From assembly GCF_040907265.1 (NCBI RefSeq), contig NZ_JBFOHP010000002.1, positions 62,001 through 126,000 on the forward strand: a stretch of 64,000 nucleotides of DNA, written 5' to 3'. Both the position numbers and the translations under genes were made by a program. Below, one piece after another: positions 25,192 through 33,902 of this stretch. This DNA is from Streptomyces sclerotialus. Lineage in GTDB: Bacteria > Actinomycetota > Actinomycetes > Streptomycetales > Streptomycetaceae. Positions within the stretch are counted from its first letter, which is position 1, and every line of letters begins with the position of its first letter. The notes below the pieces were generated by a model. The model saw only the letters and a list, made by a program, of their open reading frames with translations. It had not been told where the DNA came from and did not search any database.

Positions 25192-25351
25192 ATCCTTGCC
25201 TTTCGGTGGCCTTGCATACACTTCCTCGCCGCACACACTTCCTCGCCACACACGCCGAAGGCGTGCACTTACCGACCACGAGTGAGAGTTCACATGTATA
25301 AGTAGGGGCCAATACTGCCTCCAGTGAAACGATTTGGAGAATGAATAAGAA

Positions 25352-25723
25352 ATGATGAAACGGCATGCACGGTATGGATTGAGCCTTGCTGCTGCACTCT
25401 TCATGCCATTGGGGACCAGCGGGCACGCAGCGGCCGACGAGGGCTTCGACCTCATCGGAGGCACCCTCTCCAACATGGGTAGCCTCAACTCGGCCGGCCA
25501 GTCCAACAAATGCAACAGCGGCACCATCCAAATCTTCCACACAACCCGCTGCAAAACCGTGACCGAAGGAAACCAGGACAAGCAAGACACCGTTTCGGGA
25601 GGACTGCTGTCCAACTTCGCTTCGTCCAGCACCACCGAAGCCAGCAACCACTGCGGCACCCCATACTTTCTCGGCGCTTTCAACACGACTGAATGCGAGA
25701 CGGTCAGTACCAGCCCCCGCTGA
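25352..25723 (+). CDS. Small secreted protein with two cysteine-pair repeats
   Basis: The protein has 123 residues. A signal peptide (MMKRHARYGLSLAAALFMPL) is cleaved near residue 28 (HAAADEG). The mature protein consists of two related modules. One runs GGTLSNMGSLNSAGQSNKC to HTTRCKTV and the other GGLLSNFASSSTTEASNHC to FNTTECETV. Each has one pair of Cys about 14 residues apart, likely one disulfide per repeat. Codon use and base composition are less GC-extreme than the neighbours, suggesting recent acquisition. A long inverted repeat and a duplicated CACTTCCTCGCC motif lie upstream. I do not recognise the family. Confidence 0.65.
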   Translation: MMKRHARYGLSLAAALFMPLGTSGHAAADEGFDLIGGTLSNMGSLNSAGQSNKCNSGTIQIFHTTRCKTVTEGNQDKQDTVSGGLLSNFASSSTTEASNHCGTPYFLGAFNTTECETVSTSPR

Positions 25724-25839
25724 CCAACTTCCTGAGCGAAGAGGCGCTATGAGGGAAACCGCGACAAAAGGCGCTTCCGACGGTTGTCCCGTAACTGCGA
25801 TGGCGGTTGCCGCGTTGGCCTGGCATGGGCGGGGTGATC

Positions 25840-26200
25840 TCAGCGGATGATCCGAAGTCGGATCGAGCCCTTCTCCGGGCTGACCGAGGCGCAGTTCGCC
25901 AAGCTGGCGGCTACGTACGGGCGCACGAATCTCACGTGCGCCAGTTTGCGCGACTGTTCGGGACATCGAAGTCCGCGGCTGACCGCGTCCTCGGTCACGT
26001 ACACCGCTGCTGGCCATCTCGCCGGCGCGTCGGCGCCCAAGGGTGCCGTCTACATCGTTGACGGCACCCTGATGTCCACATGTGACCGCCTGCCTCGCCT
26101 GAAGAGTTGGAAAGTGCTGGACATTGCTAGAAATCGCTGGAAGAGCTGGAAAGTGCTGAGGGATTTCCGCCTCAAAGGCAGCGGCGTTCATCAGTCGCCG
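25840..26200 (+). mobile_element. IS112-like (IS5 family) transposase remnant with internal deletion
   Basis: N-terminal pieces (SGLTEAQFAKLAATYGRTN and, in another frame, FARLFGTSKSAADRVLGHVH) lead to KGAVYIVDGTLMSTCDR, the region of the first catalytic Asp. The reading then jumps to the C-terminal KSWKVLRDFRLKGSGVHQS motif, so the centre is deleted. The KSWKVL segment is present twice (26102-26120 and 26141-26159, 39 bp apart), an in-frame tandem duplication. Confidence 0.7.
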
Positions 26201-26214
26201 TCCATCCGGTTCAC

Positions 26215-26856
26215 TCACGGCACGGTGCGGATGCGCTGCCCTACCGGCCCCACACGTACCCGGTAGTCCTCCCACAAGGGCCACCCCAGCTCCCGGAACG
26301 AACGCCGGTCGCGCTGCCCACGCACTTTCATGAACGACACCCCGTTGATGAGGTGGCCGTCGGCGGCGCCGTGACCATCGGCTGTCAGGAGCAGTAGGCC
26401 GTCGCAGCCGAAGGGCGTGTCCAGCGGGGTGAGGAGCACGCCGCCGGGGCGCAGTTGCTCCACCCAGGCCGTGGGTACTTCGCGGACCGCGGCGGTGGAC
26501 ATGATGCGGTCATACGGTGCACCCGACGGCCAGCCCTGCTCGCCGTCGCCGACCAGCACCTGCGGCGTCATCCCCAGCTTGGCGAGGTTGGTCCGGGCGG
26601 ACGTTGCGAGGCCCGCGTCGATCTCTACCGTCACCAGGTTGTCAGCCCCGACGCGACAGGTCAGCAGTGCCGCGCTGTAGCCGGTTCCCGTGCCGACCTC
26701 CAGGACCTGGTCCCCTGGCTGCGGGTCGAGGTGGTGCAGCATGTCCACCACCACCGCCGAGCAGGAGAGGGAGCTGGTGAACGGCGCATCGCCCTCCCGG
26801 AGGCCGGCGCCGGGCCGTCCTGGCGTCGCAGCTTTGGAACCGCCTCGCCAGTTCAC
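26215..26856 (-). CDS. PCMT-like methyltransferase, apparently truncated
   Basis: About 213 residues. It begins within the family just before DAPFTSSLSCSAVVVDMLHH. The SAM-binding motif VLEVGTGTGYSAALL, acidic loop VTVEIDAG and motif VGDGEQG follow, then YDRIMSTAAVREVPTAWVEQ and LRPGGVLLTPLDT. These are signatures of protein-L-isoaspartate-type methyltransferases common in Streptomyces, which usually have a longer N-terminus and an extra C-terminal domain. GTG 26856 is a possible start, but the protein may be a remnant. Its target and activity are uncertain. Confidence 0.6.
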   Translation of the reverse strand: MNWRGGSKAATPGRPGAGLREGDAPFTSSLSCSAVVVDMLHHLDPQPGDQVLEVGTGTGYSAALLTCRVGADNLVTVEIDAGLATSARTNLAKLGMTPQVLVGDGEQGWPSGAPYDRIMSTAAVREVPTAWVEQLRPGGVLLTPLDTPFGCDGLLLLTADGHGAADGHLINGVSFMKVRGQRDRRSFRELGWPLWEDYRVRVGPVGQRIRTVP

Positions 26857-26945
26857 CACTCCGCGGGCGACGGCCTGACAGGCTGACCGGCAGTTGATGA
26901 CTGCCGGTCTCGCCCGTGCACCCAACTGCTTCGGACAGTCTTGAC

Positions 26946-27908
26946 TCAGTGCTCCCAGTAGTTGCGCTCCGGCAGCTCGACCCACCTATCGGGCGGCCCC
27001 ACGACGGCGCGTGCGTCGGTAAGTCGCAGTCCGGCGAAGGCACATGAGTACGCCACAGCGTTGTACCGGTAGAGGTACGAGGCCAGAACTTCCTCGGCGG
27101 TGTCGTCAAGGTCCGGTCCACCGCCCGGGTGAAGATCCGAACCTTCGACGATGCCGTTACGGACGATGCTGCCCTGGTTGCCGCTCTTGGGATTGGCGTA
27201 CAGGCCGTAGCAGACGGTTCCGGTGGACAGGCGCGACAGTACACCTGGTGTCGACGGCATGTACCCCCACGGCTGAGTGACGACGCAACCGCCCGGCACG
27301 GTTGTCACGCCGACGATCCGCAGACTCTCATCGAAGTCGTACGCCCACGGTTCCTCAAGCAGTTCCTCAAGTTCCTCGGCTCCCGCCGGTGCCGCCTCCA
27401 AGCGATGTATCGCTTCCTCGGCGTCGATCCCGGCCACACATGCCAGCCCCGTGCCCTCGTAGTGAAGGTCTCCCAGCGCGGCGACGAGCCGTTTGCCTTC
27501 CTGTGCCGCCGCTCGCTCCTCCTCACTCAGCCCCCGCTCTTGCGCAGGCCTCACGAACAGGTCTGGTGTCGGTCCGGCCAAGCTGAGCCGCCCCGGTGAC
27601 CAGCCGCCTATCACGGGCCGCCAGGGGTCTGCGCCGGCAGCGGCGAGGGCTCGCGCGTTGTCCGGTCGGCCGGACAGGACGGCTTCCCACAAGGCGGGCG
27701 TCCCGTCCTCGAGCGCGTCCACGTCCACAACACGACGAGCCAGTTCCGTCACGACTTCCGGTGAGCCGAAGAACGCCGCCCGGTGCAGGGGGCGCCGCCC
27801 GCTCAGCATCTCTGGATCGGCTCCCTCATCAAGGCGCCGCCGGATGCCGTCGAGGTCCTTCCAACTCTCCCAGCCCATGCCCGTCCAGCCGTCATCGTTA
27901 CCGGTCAC
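26946..27908 (-). CDS. Ankyrin-repeat domain protein
   Basis: The protein has 320 residues. Ankyrin repeats occupy residues about 15-100 (DGIRRRLDEGADPEMLSGRR, then PLHRAAFFGSPEVVTELARR, then GTPALWEAVLSGRPDNARAL). The C-terminal domain, with AAQEGKRLVAALGDLHYEG and RIVGVTTVPGGCVVTQPWGY, is typical of a Streptomyces group in which ankyrin repeats precede an uncharacterised domain. The start is GTG 27908; an ATG lies ten codons later. The protein is cytosolic and likely binds another protein. It is separated from the next minus-strand gene by about 90 bp. Confidence 0.85.
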   Translation of the reverse strand: MTGNDDGWTGMGWESWKDLDGIRRRLDEGADPEMLSGRRPLHRAAFFGSPEVVTELARRVVDVDALEDGTPALWEAVLSGRPDNARALAAAGADPWRPVIGGWSPGRLSLAGPTPDLFVRPAQERGLSEEERAAAQEGKRLVAALGDLHYEGTGLACVAGIDAEEAIHRLEAAPAGAEELEELLEEPWAYDFDESLRIVGVTTVPGGCVVTQPWGYMPSTPGVLSRLSTGTVCYGLYANPKSGNQGSIVRNGIVEGSDLHPGGGPDLDDTAEEVLASYLYRYNAVAYSCAFAGLRLTDARAVVGPPDRWVELPERNYWEH

Positions 27909-28346
27909 TCTGCCCCTCCAACGCCGATCTCGGCGACACCTGTCATCGCCCGGTATTGGCGCAGCATTGCAGGCAGGTCTGACAACGCTATTCCCTTCCT
28001 CGTCTGTCCGGTCCCGGCCGGGCCGTCATCCCTGCCCTGGGAGCCGCCCCAGAAGCAGCACAATCCGTAGGATCCGCAGAAACCGCAGGACCCGCAGAAT
28101 CCGTACTGGAGTCTGCACACGCGCGGCGGGGCGGACCTGGACGTCGCCGACGGCGCTGCGTTCTGCGGTGCCCCCAGTGCCGAACTGCGCGAGCGTGCGC
28201 TGGATGTCGTCCAGTCCCGCGACCACGAACGCTCCCCCAGTTCCAAGCGCCCGTGCACCGACCACAGTTGACGACCGTAGGTATGCGGTCCTGCCTATCC
28301 TGGAGAGGGACGGTCCTGCTCGCGGCGAGCGGGAAGGGAGCCGCGT
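27909..28346. other. Intergenic region with a 9-bp degenerate array
   Basis: About 440 bp upstream of the LuxR gene. Near 28063-28106 a unit like CCGCAGAAN repeats about five times. Around 28115-28255 a plus-strand frame reads GGADLDVADGAAFCGAPSAE and on to ALDVVQSRDHERS; it looks coding-like but has no start and no family match, so it may be a gene remnant. Confidence 0.4.
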
Positions 28347-30017
28347 GTGACTGAGCGGAGGGCCGACGAGGCGGCCATGGACGTGCTGCGTCGGGCGCGA
28401 GATGCCGTGGCGCGGGAGGCGTGGGCCGATGCCTACGGCTTGCTGTCCGGCCTGGACACCGCTCGTCTCACCTCTGACGACTGCGCCGCGCTCGCCGATG
28501 CCGCCTGGTGGACGAGTCGTATCGAGGAGTCGATCGTCCACCGAGTGAGGGCCTACTCCGGGTATGCGGCGGCGGGGGCCGCCCGGCGGGCCGCGTACTG
28601 CGCCTGGATGCTCTTCAACGAGCATCAGATGGCCGGACGTGCGGCCGTGGCCGCGGGCTGGCTGCGCCGGGCCCGGCGGCACCTGTGCGGGGAGCCCGAG
28701 TGCGTCGAGCAGTGTTATCTCGCCTGGACGGACGCGGAAGCGGCACAGCAGCGGGGCGCGCTCGACGAGGCGACGGCCTCGGCCCGTCGAATGGCCCAGA
28801 TCGCCCGGCGCTGCGACAGCCCGGACCTCGACGCCATGGCGGTCCAGGTGCAGGCGGCCGTCCTGGTCGCGCGGGGCCGGGTCGCCGACGGGCTCGATCT
28901 GCTCGACGACACGATGTGCGCGGCGATGGCCGGTGAACTCAGCGCCTTCTTCACCGGCTGGATCTACTGCCTGGGCCTGATGCAATGCATGGCCTGTGCC
29001 GACCTCGGGCGCGCCGCCGAATGGACCGACGCGGCCATGCGGTGGTGCGCCTCGATGCCGGCGGAGAACAATTTCCGGGGGCTGTGCCGAGTGCACCGGG
29101 TGCAGGTGCTGCAGCTGCGGGGCCGTTGGACGTGTGCGGCGGCCGAGGCCGTACGGACCTGCGAGGAACTGCTGCCGTACGAGCGGCGGATGGCCGCCGA
29201 GGCGTTCTACGTGCTGGGCGAGATCCAGCGGCGGCGCGGGGAGTCGGCCGCGGCCGAGCAGTCGTACGAGCGCGCACACGAGCTCGGCCGTGACCCGCAG
29301 CCGGGCCTCGCCCTGCTGCGGCTGGCGCAGGGAAAGGCCGAGGCCTCGGCCGCGGCCCTGCGACTGGCTCTCGCGGGTGACGGGACCAGTGGTATCGAAC
29401 GGTGCCGACTGCTCGCGGCCCGGGTGGAGGTCTGTCTTGCGCTCAGCCGGCTCGACGAGGCGCGAGCGGCGGCAGAGAAGCTGGTCCGCGCGGCCGAGGA
29501 CTGGCAGGAGCGGTGCGGTTCGGCGGGAACCCCACTGCACGCGAGCGCGGCGTCGGCGGGCGGCGCGGTGGCCTTGGCGGAGCGCGATCTCGACCGGGCA
29601 CTGCCACTGCTGCACCGGGCCCTGACGCTCTGGCTGGAGCTGGCGGTGCCGTACGAGGCGGCACAGGTGCGCATGACGCTGGCCGCCGCCCACCGGGCCG
29701 CCGGTGACGTCGAGGGTGCCCGGATGGAGCTGCGGGCCGCACGGCAGACCTTCGAGGAACTGGGCGCGGTGCCGGACACGCGCCGGGCCGCGGCCCTGCT
29801 CGCCGATGTGCGCGGACAACAGCCAGGCGGGCTCACCGAGCGCGAGATCGAGGTGCTGCGGCTGGTCGCGGCAGGCCGGACGAACCGGGCCATCGCCGCG
29901 AAGCTGGTGATCAGCGAGCACACGGTCGCCCGCCACCTCAACAACATCTTCGCCAAACTCGACGTGTCCTCACGGGCGGCGGCAACGGCGTACGCGTACA
30001 CGCACGGGCTGGCGTGA
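28347..30017 (+). CDS. LuxR-family regulator with TPR-like helical repeats
   Basis: The protein has 556 residues. Residues 1-490 are alpha-helical TPR-like repeats (for example [20 protein letters not shown] and [20 protein letters not shown]). The C-terminal 60 residues form a LuxR helix-turn-helix ([20 protein letters not shown], then [20 protein letters not shown]). No N-terminal ATPase motif is visible, so it is a shortened relative of LAL regulators. The start is GTG 28347 after GGGAAGGGAG. The downstream FAD-dependent oxidoreductase on the same strand is a possible target, although a 19-bp repeat array separates them. Confidence 0.9.
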   Translation: MTERRADEAAMDVLRRARDAVAREAWADAYGLLSGLDTARLTSDDCAALADAAWWTSRIEESIVHRVRAYSGYAAAGAARRAAYCAWMLFNEHQMAGRAAVAAGWLRRARRHLCGEPECVEQCYLAWTDAEAAQQRGALDEATASARRMAQIARRCDSPDLDAMAVQVQAAVLVARGRVADGLDLLDDTMCAAMAGELSAFFTGWIYCLGLMQCMACADLGRAAEWTDAAMRWCASMPAENNFRGLCRVHRVQVLQLRGRWTCAAAEAVRTCEELLPYERRMAAEAFYVLGEIQRRRGESAAAEQSYERAHELGRDPQPGLALLRLAQGKAEASAAALRLALAGDGTSGIERCRLLAARVEVCLALSRLDEARAAAEKLVRAAEDWQERCGSAGTPLHASAASAGGAVALAERDLDRALPLLHRALTLWLELAVPYEAAQVRMTLAAAHRAAGDVEGARMELRAARQTFEELGAVPDTRRAAALLADVRGQQPGGLTEREIEVLRLVAAGRTNRAIAAKLVISEHTVARHLNNIFAKLDVSSRAAATAYAYTHGLA

Positions 30018-30124
30018 TGGGCCGTTCTGCCCATGCCCGCTCCGCCGCGGATGGGCCATTCCGACGATGAGAGGTACCCCGCTCTCCGCATAGACCGGGC
30101 CTGTGCCCCTTTCGGGCACGGGAG

Positions 30125-30275
30125 TTCCCCGCACACGAGCACTTGCCCCACACACGAACGCTTGCCCCGCACGCGAACGCTTGCCAACACACGCGAGCGG
30201 TTTTCCCGCACCCGAGCGATTTTCCCGCACCCAAGCGGTTTTCCCGCACTCAAGCGGTTCCCCACACCCGAGCGG
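30125..30275. repeat. Eight-copy ~19-bp array in the leader of an oxidoreductase gene
   Basis: About eight imperfect units with consensus TTTTCCCGCACCCGAGCGG run continuously and end 17 bp before the ATG at 30292. Copies near the gene are most alike and those further upstream more diverged. A 19-bp period places the units on slowly rotating faces of the helix, so it is not an obvious phased operator. It lies entirely between the LuxR gene and its neighbour. Confidence 0.85.
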
Positions 30276-30291
30276 AAAGCAGGTGGCGGCC

Positions 30292-31677
30292 ATGACCAAC
30301 TCCACACCGGCCCGCGACGACAGCCTGCGGGAGCGGCTGCGTGGTTCCGTGCGCGGCGAGCTCGTCGAGCCGGGCGACCCGGACTACGACGAGGCCCGCA
30401 AGGTCTACAACGCCCTGCACGACAAGCGGCCGGCGATCGTGGTCCGGGCCGTCGACGCGGGCGACGTCATGGCCACCGTCGGCTTCGCCCGGGAGCGGGG
30501 CCTGACGCTTGCGGTACGCGGCGGCAGCCACAGCGTATCCGGCTACGGAACCTGCGACGACGGGGTCGTCCTCGACCTGGGACGGATGCGCGGGATCCGC
30601 GTCGACCCCGGCACGCGCACGGCGCGGGTCGAGGGCGGCTGCACCTGGGCGGACGTCAACCACGCCACGCACGCCTTCGGCCTGGCCACCACCGGCGGGA
30701 TCGTCTCCACCACCGGGGTGGGCGGTCTGACGACGGGTGGCGGCATGGGCTATCTGGCCCGCCGCTGCGGCCTGGTCTGCGACAACCTCACCTCGGTGGA
30801 CCTGGTGACCGCCGACGGCTCCTTCCTGACCTGCACCGACGAGCAGAACAGCGACCTGATGTGGGCGGTGCGCGGGGGTGGTGGGAACTTCGGCGTCGTC
30901 ACGTCCTTCGTATACCGGCTGCACCCCATCGCCGACATCCTGGGCGGGCCGACGTTCTTCCCGCTCGACGGCGACGTGATCCGCCGGTATCGGGAGCTGA
31001 TCGCCGAGGGCGACGAGCGGCTCGGCGCGCTGCTCATCGTCGGACTCGGAACGCCGGTGCCGTTCCTTCCCGAACGCTGGCACGGGCGCCCGCTGTGCGG
31101 CGTGATCGCATGCTGGACGGGGCCGAAGGACGAGGACGACCGGGTCCGTGACCGTGTCGCCGCACTGGGACCGGTGCTGGGCCGGATGGTGGAGCGCCTT
31201 CCGTATCCGATGATCAACACCCTGTTCGACGACCTCGTACCGGCCGGCCTCTTCCAGTACTGGAAGGGTGCCTTCACAGAGGGCCTGCCGGACGGCGCGA
31301 TCGACGCATTCATCGAGTACGGTGCCACGACCCCGTCCATCCAGAGCGTGACGGCAGTCTTCCCGATCGACGGCGCCTGCCACCGGGTGGGTCCGGAGGA
31401 CACCGCCTTCTCCTACCGGGACGCCGACTACTCGATCGCTCTCAGCCCGGCCCTCACCACCCGCGAGGAGTGCGAGGCCCAGAAGGCCTGGGTGGGCGCC
31501 TACCATCGGGCGCTCGAACCGTACTCCATGGCGGGCGCCTACGTGAACTTCGTCGACAGCGACGACCAGGACCGCGTCCAGGCCAACTACCGCGGCAATC
31601 TCGCCCGGCTGACGGAGGTGAAGCGGCACTACGACCCGGGCAACCTGTTCCGCCTGAACCACAACATCGCGCCCTGA
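30292..31677 (+). CDS. FAD-linked oxidoreductase, berberine-bridge-enzyme type
   Basis: The protein has 461 residues. The FAD-binding PCMH fold is shown by RPAIVVRAVDAGDVMATVGF, the covalent flavin His in LAVRGGSHSVSGYGTCDDGV, and GGIVSTTGVGGLTTGGGMGY. The Cys usual for a second flavin link is absent, so a single His attachment is expected. The C-terminal BBE motif is clear: HYDPGNLFRLNHNIAP. Such enzymes oxidise sugars, alcohols or specialised metabolites. AGGTGG precedes ATG 30292; upstream frame continues through the array, but the family N-terminus begins here. There is no signal peptide. Confidence 0.92.
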   Translation: MTNSTPARDDSLRERLRGSVRGELVEPGDPDYDEARKVYNALHDKRPAIVVRAVDAGDVMATVGFARERGLTLAVRGGSHSVSGYGTCDDGVVLDLGRMRGIRVDPGTRTARVEGGCTWADVNHATHAFGLATTGGIVSTTGVGGLTTGGGMGYLARRCGLVCDNLTSVDLVTADGSFLTCTDEQNSDLMWAVRGGGGNFGVVTSFVYRLHPIADILGGPTFFPLDGDVIRRYRELIAEGDERLGALLIVGLGTPVPFLPERWHGRPLCGVIACWTGPKDEDDRVRDRVAALGPVLGRMVERLPYPMINTLFDDLVPAGLFQYWKGAFTEGLPDGAIDAFIEYGATTPSIQSVTAVFPIDGACHRVGPEDTAFSYRDADYSIALSPALTTREECEAQKAWVGAYHRALEPYSMAGAYVNFVDSDDQDRVQANYRGNLARLTEVKRHYDPGNLFRLNHNIAP

Positions 31678-32039
31678 GGAATTGCCTTGGCGAAAGTCCT
31701 GGCAGATGTCCTGAGGAAAGTCCTGGCGAATGTCCTGAGGAATCCTGCGGGCTCCACGTGTTCCGACTCTCGCGGTTTTCGCAGGGGCAGCGCGAGCTGC
31801 GATCGCTGAGACCACAAGACCGAGGAGACGGTGTCAGCCAATACCACCACCAGTAACCACAGCGAGGCAGCACCCACAGCGAGGCGGTGACGGTGGCCAT
31901 GCGGACCGGCGTGAAGCCCGGCCTCGCTCTCCTCCCGGCGGCGACAGCCGAACAGCCATTGGCCGCGCTGCCCTGCTTGCAGGGCTGATGCCTGGGCCCA
32001 GTGCCGCCCCGTCAGTCAGCCCTGGATGGCAACCTCGAC
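31678..32039. other. Intergenic region with a 24-bp direct repeat
   Basis: Directly after the oxidoreductase stop, a 24-bp unit (GAAAGTCCTGGCGAATGTCCTGAG) is present twice with a partial third copy (31691-31747). The rest has no recognisable gene. Confidence 0.5.
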
Positions 32040-32222
32040 GCTCTTCCCGGGGCGCTCCGGATCAGACAACTGGTAGCTCACGCTGCCCTGTGGCGCCACC
32101 GACGCCGTCGTACTGGCCCTCACCCGAGGCCGCCACGGCGCGCCCTACTACGTCACCGACGGCACTCCCATGCCGATCCGCGGTTTCTTCGCCCCCCTAC
32201 ATGCGTTGCGGTTCCGTAGGTG
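32040..32222 (+). pseudogene. Fragment of an NAD-dependent epimerase/dehydratase
   Basis: A plus-strand frame without a start reads ATDAVVLALTRGRHGAPYYV, then TDGTPMPIRGFFAPL, and stops at 32222. This resembles the segment of extended SDR proteins where a glycine-rich loop is followed by YFVTDGEPV-FREF. Everything before and after is missing. The assignment rests on one motif. Confidence 0.45.
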
Positions 32223-32276
32223 ATCGAGCGGACAGCGCGGGGTGAATACGCCGTGTCGGCCAGGACGTCCTCGCGC

Positions 32277-32357
32277 CGGGTTGGCCGCTCGGGCTGGGTT
32301 GGCCGCTCGGGTGGGCGCGGTCGCTCGAGTGGGCGCGGTCGCTCGAGTGGGCGCGGT
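32277..32357. repeat. Mixed 18-20 bp tandem repeats at the 3' end of an esterase gene
   Basis: GGTTGGCCGCTCGGGCTG-type units occur twice and are followed by GGGCGCGGTCGCTCGAGT in nearly three copies. The array ends exactly where the esterase reading frame (minus strand) stops. Confidence 0.8.
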
Positions 32358-33506
32358 CTATCGTTCTCGAGCGGCATCGACCGGGTGTTCGGGCGAGCCG
32401 TCGGGCTCCCCCGGCGGCGACTGCGGGGCGCGGTCGGTCAGGTGTTCTTCGAAGAACGCGGTGAGGACTTTCCGTACCACCGTCACGCCCCGGCCAGATG
32501 GCAAGGTGCCGAATGCGGCCAGGTCGTCGGGGTGTCCGGCCTCTCGCAGACCTAACGGCCCAGCCAGGACATCGAAGTCGGTTGCGGACATGTGTCCGGC
32601 GCCGCGCACCGTCGTCCAGCGTCGTGGCCCACGCAGCAGCGGCCACACTTGTTCCCAGCCCGCCAGGATCTGCGGGTCGTCCGGGTCAGGTGGCGTCAGA
32701 CCGCACAGGAGCACAGGCACATCGAGGCCGGCAGTGAGGACACCGCCGTACAGAGACCCGTCGATGAGGGCCACTGCGGCGGGACGGGAGTCGAGGCGTG
32801 CAACCTCCGCGGCGGCGGCCGCACCAAGGGAGTGCCCGGCGACACCAATCCGAGCCGGATCGATCAGTGTGCTCCACCGGCTGTCGCGTGCCAGCAGCCG
32901 GTTCAGGACGAAGCGCAGGTCGTCGATACGGGTGGCGAGGTAGCGGTGCTGCAGGTCGGTCATGTCTCCGCCTCCTTCGCCTGTTTCGGTAGGGCCGAAG
33001 TCCGGCTCCCGGTGGGCGACGATGCGTCCGTCGGGCAACTGAACCGCTGCCGCATCCGACGGATGGTCCACGCAGGCAGCGATGAATCCGTGGGAAGCCA
33101 ACTCCTCGGCGAGGCAGGCCAGACCGGCTCGGTACTCGCCTAGGCCCGGGGAGAGAAGAACCAGTGGTCTGGGGCCGCCGCTCACAGCAGAGGCCCCTTC
33201 GTAAGCGTGCGTCCGTACCTCCGCCAGGACGCCGACCAGCGCCGGGTCGAGTTCCTCGTCCTCCTCGGCCCAGCCATCGAGGACCAGTGCAGCCACGGCA
33301 GGCGGAAGATAGCGTGCGGGGAGGGATGATGCGCCTTCGTCCGGCATGGCGGGGTACCAAAGCTGCACCATCACCTCTCGCGGGCGGGCTGTCTCCCAGG
33401 GGTCGGGGCGGGCCGCGTCGACGAGATGGACAGCCTCCGTCCCCACCCAGTGAGGCCCATTGGGCGGCAGCAGCGCGGGCCGCTCCTGACCGGCATCGAT
33501 TGACAC
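32358..33506 (-). CDS. Alpha/beta hydrolase related to PAF-acetylhydrolase/lipase
   Basis: The protein has 382 residues. It shows the family pattern EVMVQLWYPAMPDEGASSLP near the start, then PLVLLSPGLGEYRAGLACLA, the nucleophile elbow RIGVAGHSLGAAAAAEVAR (Ser in G-H-S-L-G), an acid near VALIDGSLYGG, and a catalytic His in VRGAGHMSATDFD. This matches the platelet-activating-factor acetylhydrolase-like group that hydrolyses short-chain or oxidised esters. GTG 33506 is preferred because GGGAGGGAG lies upstream; GTG 33527 is possible. No signal peptide is evident. The last 25 residues are Pro-rich and border a repeat array. Confidence 0.85.
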   Translation of the reverse strand: MSIDAGQERPALLPPNGPHWVGTEAVHLVDAARPDPWETARPREVMVQLWYPAMPDEGASSLPARYLPPAVAALVLDGWAEEDEELDPALVGVLAEVRTHAYEGASAVSGGPRPLVLLSPGLGEYRAGLACLAEELASHGFIAACVDHPSDAAAVQLPDGRIVAHREPDFGPTETGEGGGDMTDLQHRYLATRIDDLRFVLNRLLARDSRWSTLIDPARIGVAGHSLGAAAAAEVARLDSRPAAVALIDGSLYGGVLTAGLDVPVLLCGLTPPDPDDPQILAGWEQVWPLLRGPRRWTTVRGAGHMSATDFDVLAGPLGLREAGHPDDLAAFGTLPSGRGVTVVRKVLTAFFEEHLTDRAPQSPPGEPDGSPEHPVDAARER

Positions 33507-33696
33507 CTCTCTTGCTCCCTCCCCCACGACGACACCGTAGATCCAACCTGAAGCCCGTCAGGAATGCATCCGCATATCGGTGTGCTCCGGGATATCGGCG
33601 CCCTCCGGGATATCGGCGTGCTCCGGGCGGGGACCGTGTACCGGCATGGAAGCAGCGGCACGTCGCCTCGCACCCCCGCGTCCGCGTCCACCGCTG

Positions 33697-33890
33697 CGGC
33701 TGCGGCTGCGGCTGCGGCTGCGGCGAGCACGCCTTCGCGCGGATGAAGATTTGCAAGGTTTTTCGTGACTACGTGACTGCATGACTACGTGACTACATGC
33801 CTGCCGACTGAGAGGCGAGGGCATCCAGCGCGCGATGCTCGGCATCGCTCACCTGCACAATTTCGCGCGCACAGCATGTGAACGCGCTCG
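33697..33890 (+). mobile_element. IS112-like transposase tail carrying a locally copied insertion
   Basis: After a GGCTGC hexamer tract the plus strand reads EHAFARMKICKVFRD, the conserved VEHVFARMK-WK-LRD motif of IS112-like transposases. The expected continuation CRLRGEGIQRAMLGIAHLHN is present, but only after a 32-nt insertion (33770-33801) composed of TGACTACG-type copies of the adjoining sequence. The insertion shifts the frame. Only the last ~50 residues of the transposase remain. Confidence 0.75.
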
Positions 33891-33902
33891 CCTAATGCGC
33901 AG

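Noticed and set aside
24767..26284. 505-codon minus-strand open frame
   Set aside because: It runs through a pseudogene, an inverted repeat, a plus-strand secreted protein and an IS remnant; no single family is recognisable.
28026..29936. 636-codon minus-strand open frame opposite the LuxR gene
   Set aside because: It is antisense to a protein with a clear LuxR helix-turn-helix; its translation is Arg/Gly/Pro-rich without motifs.
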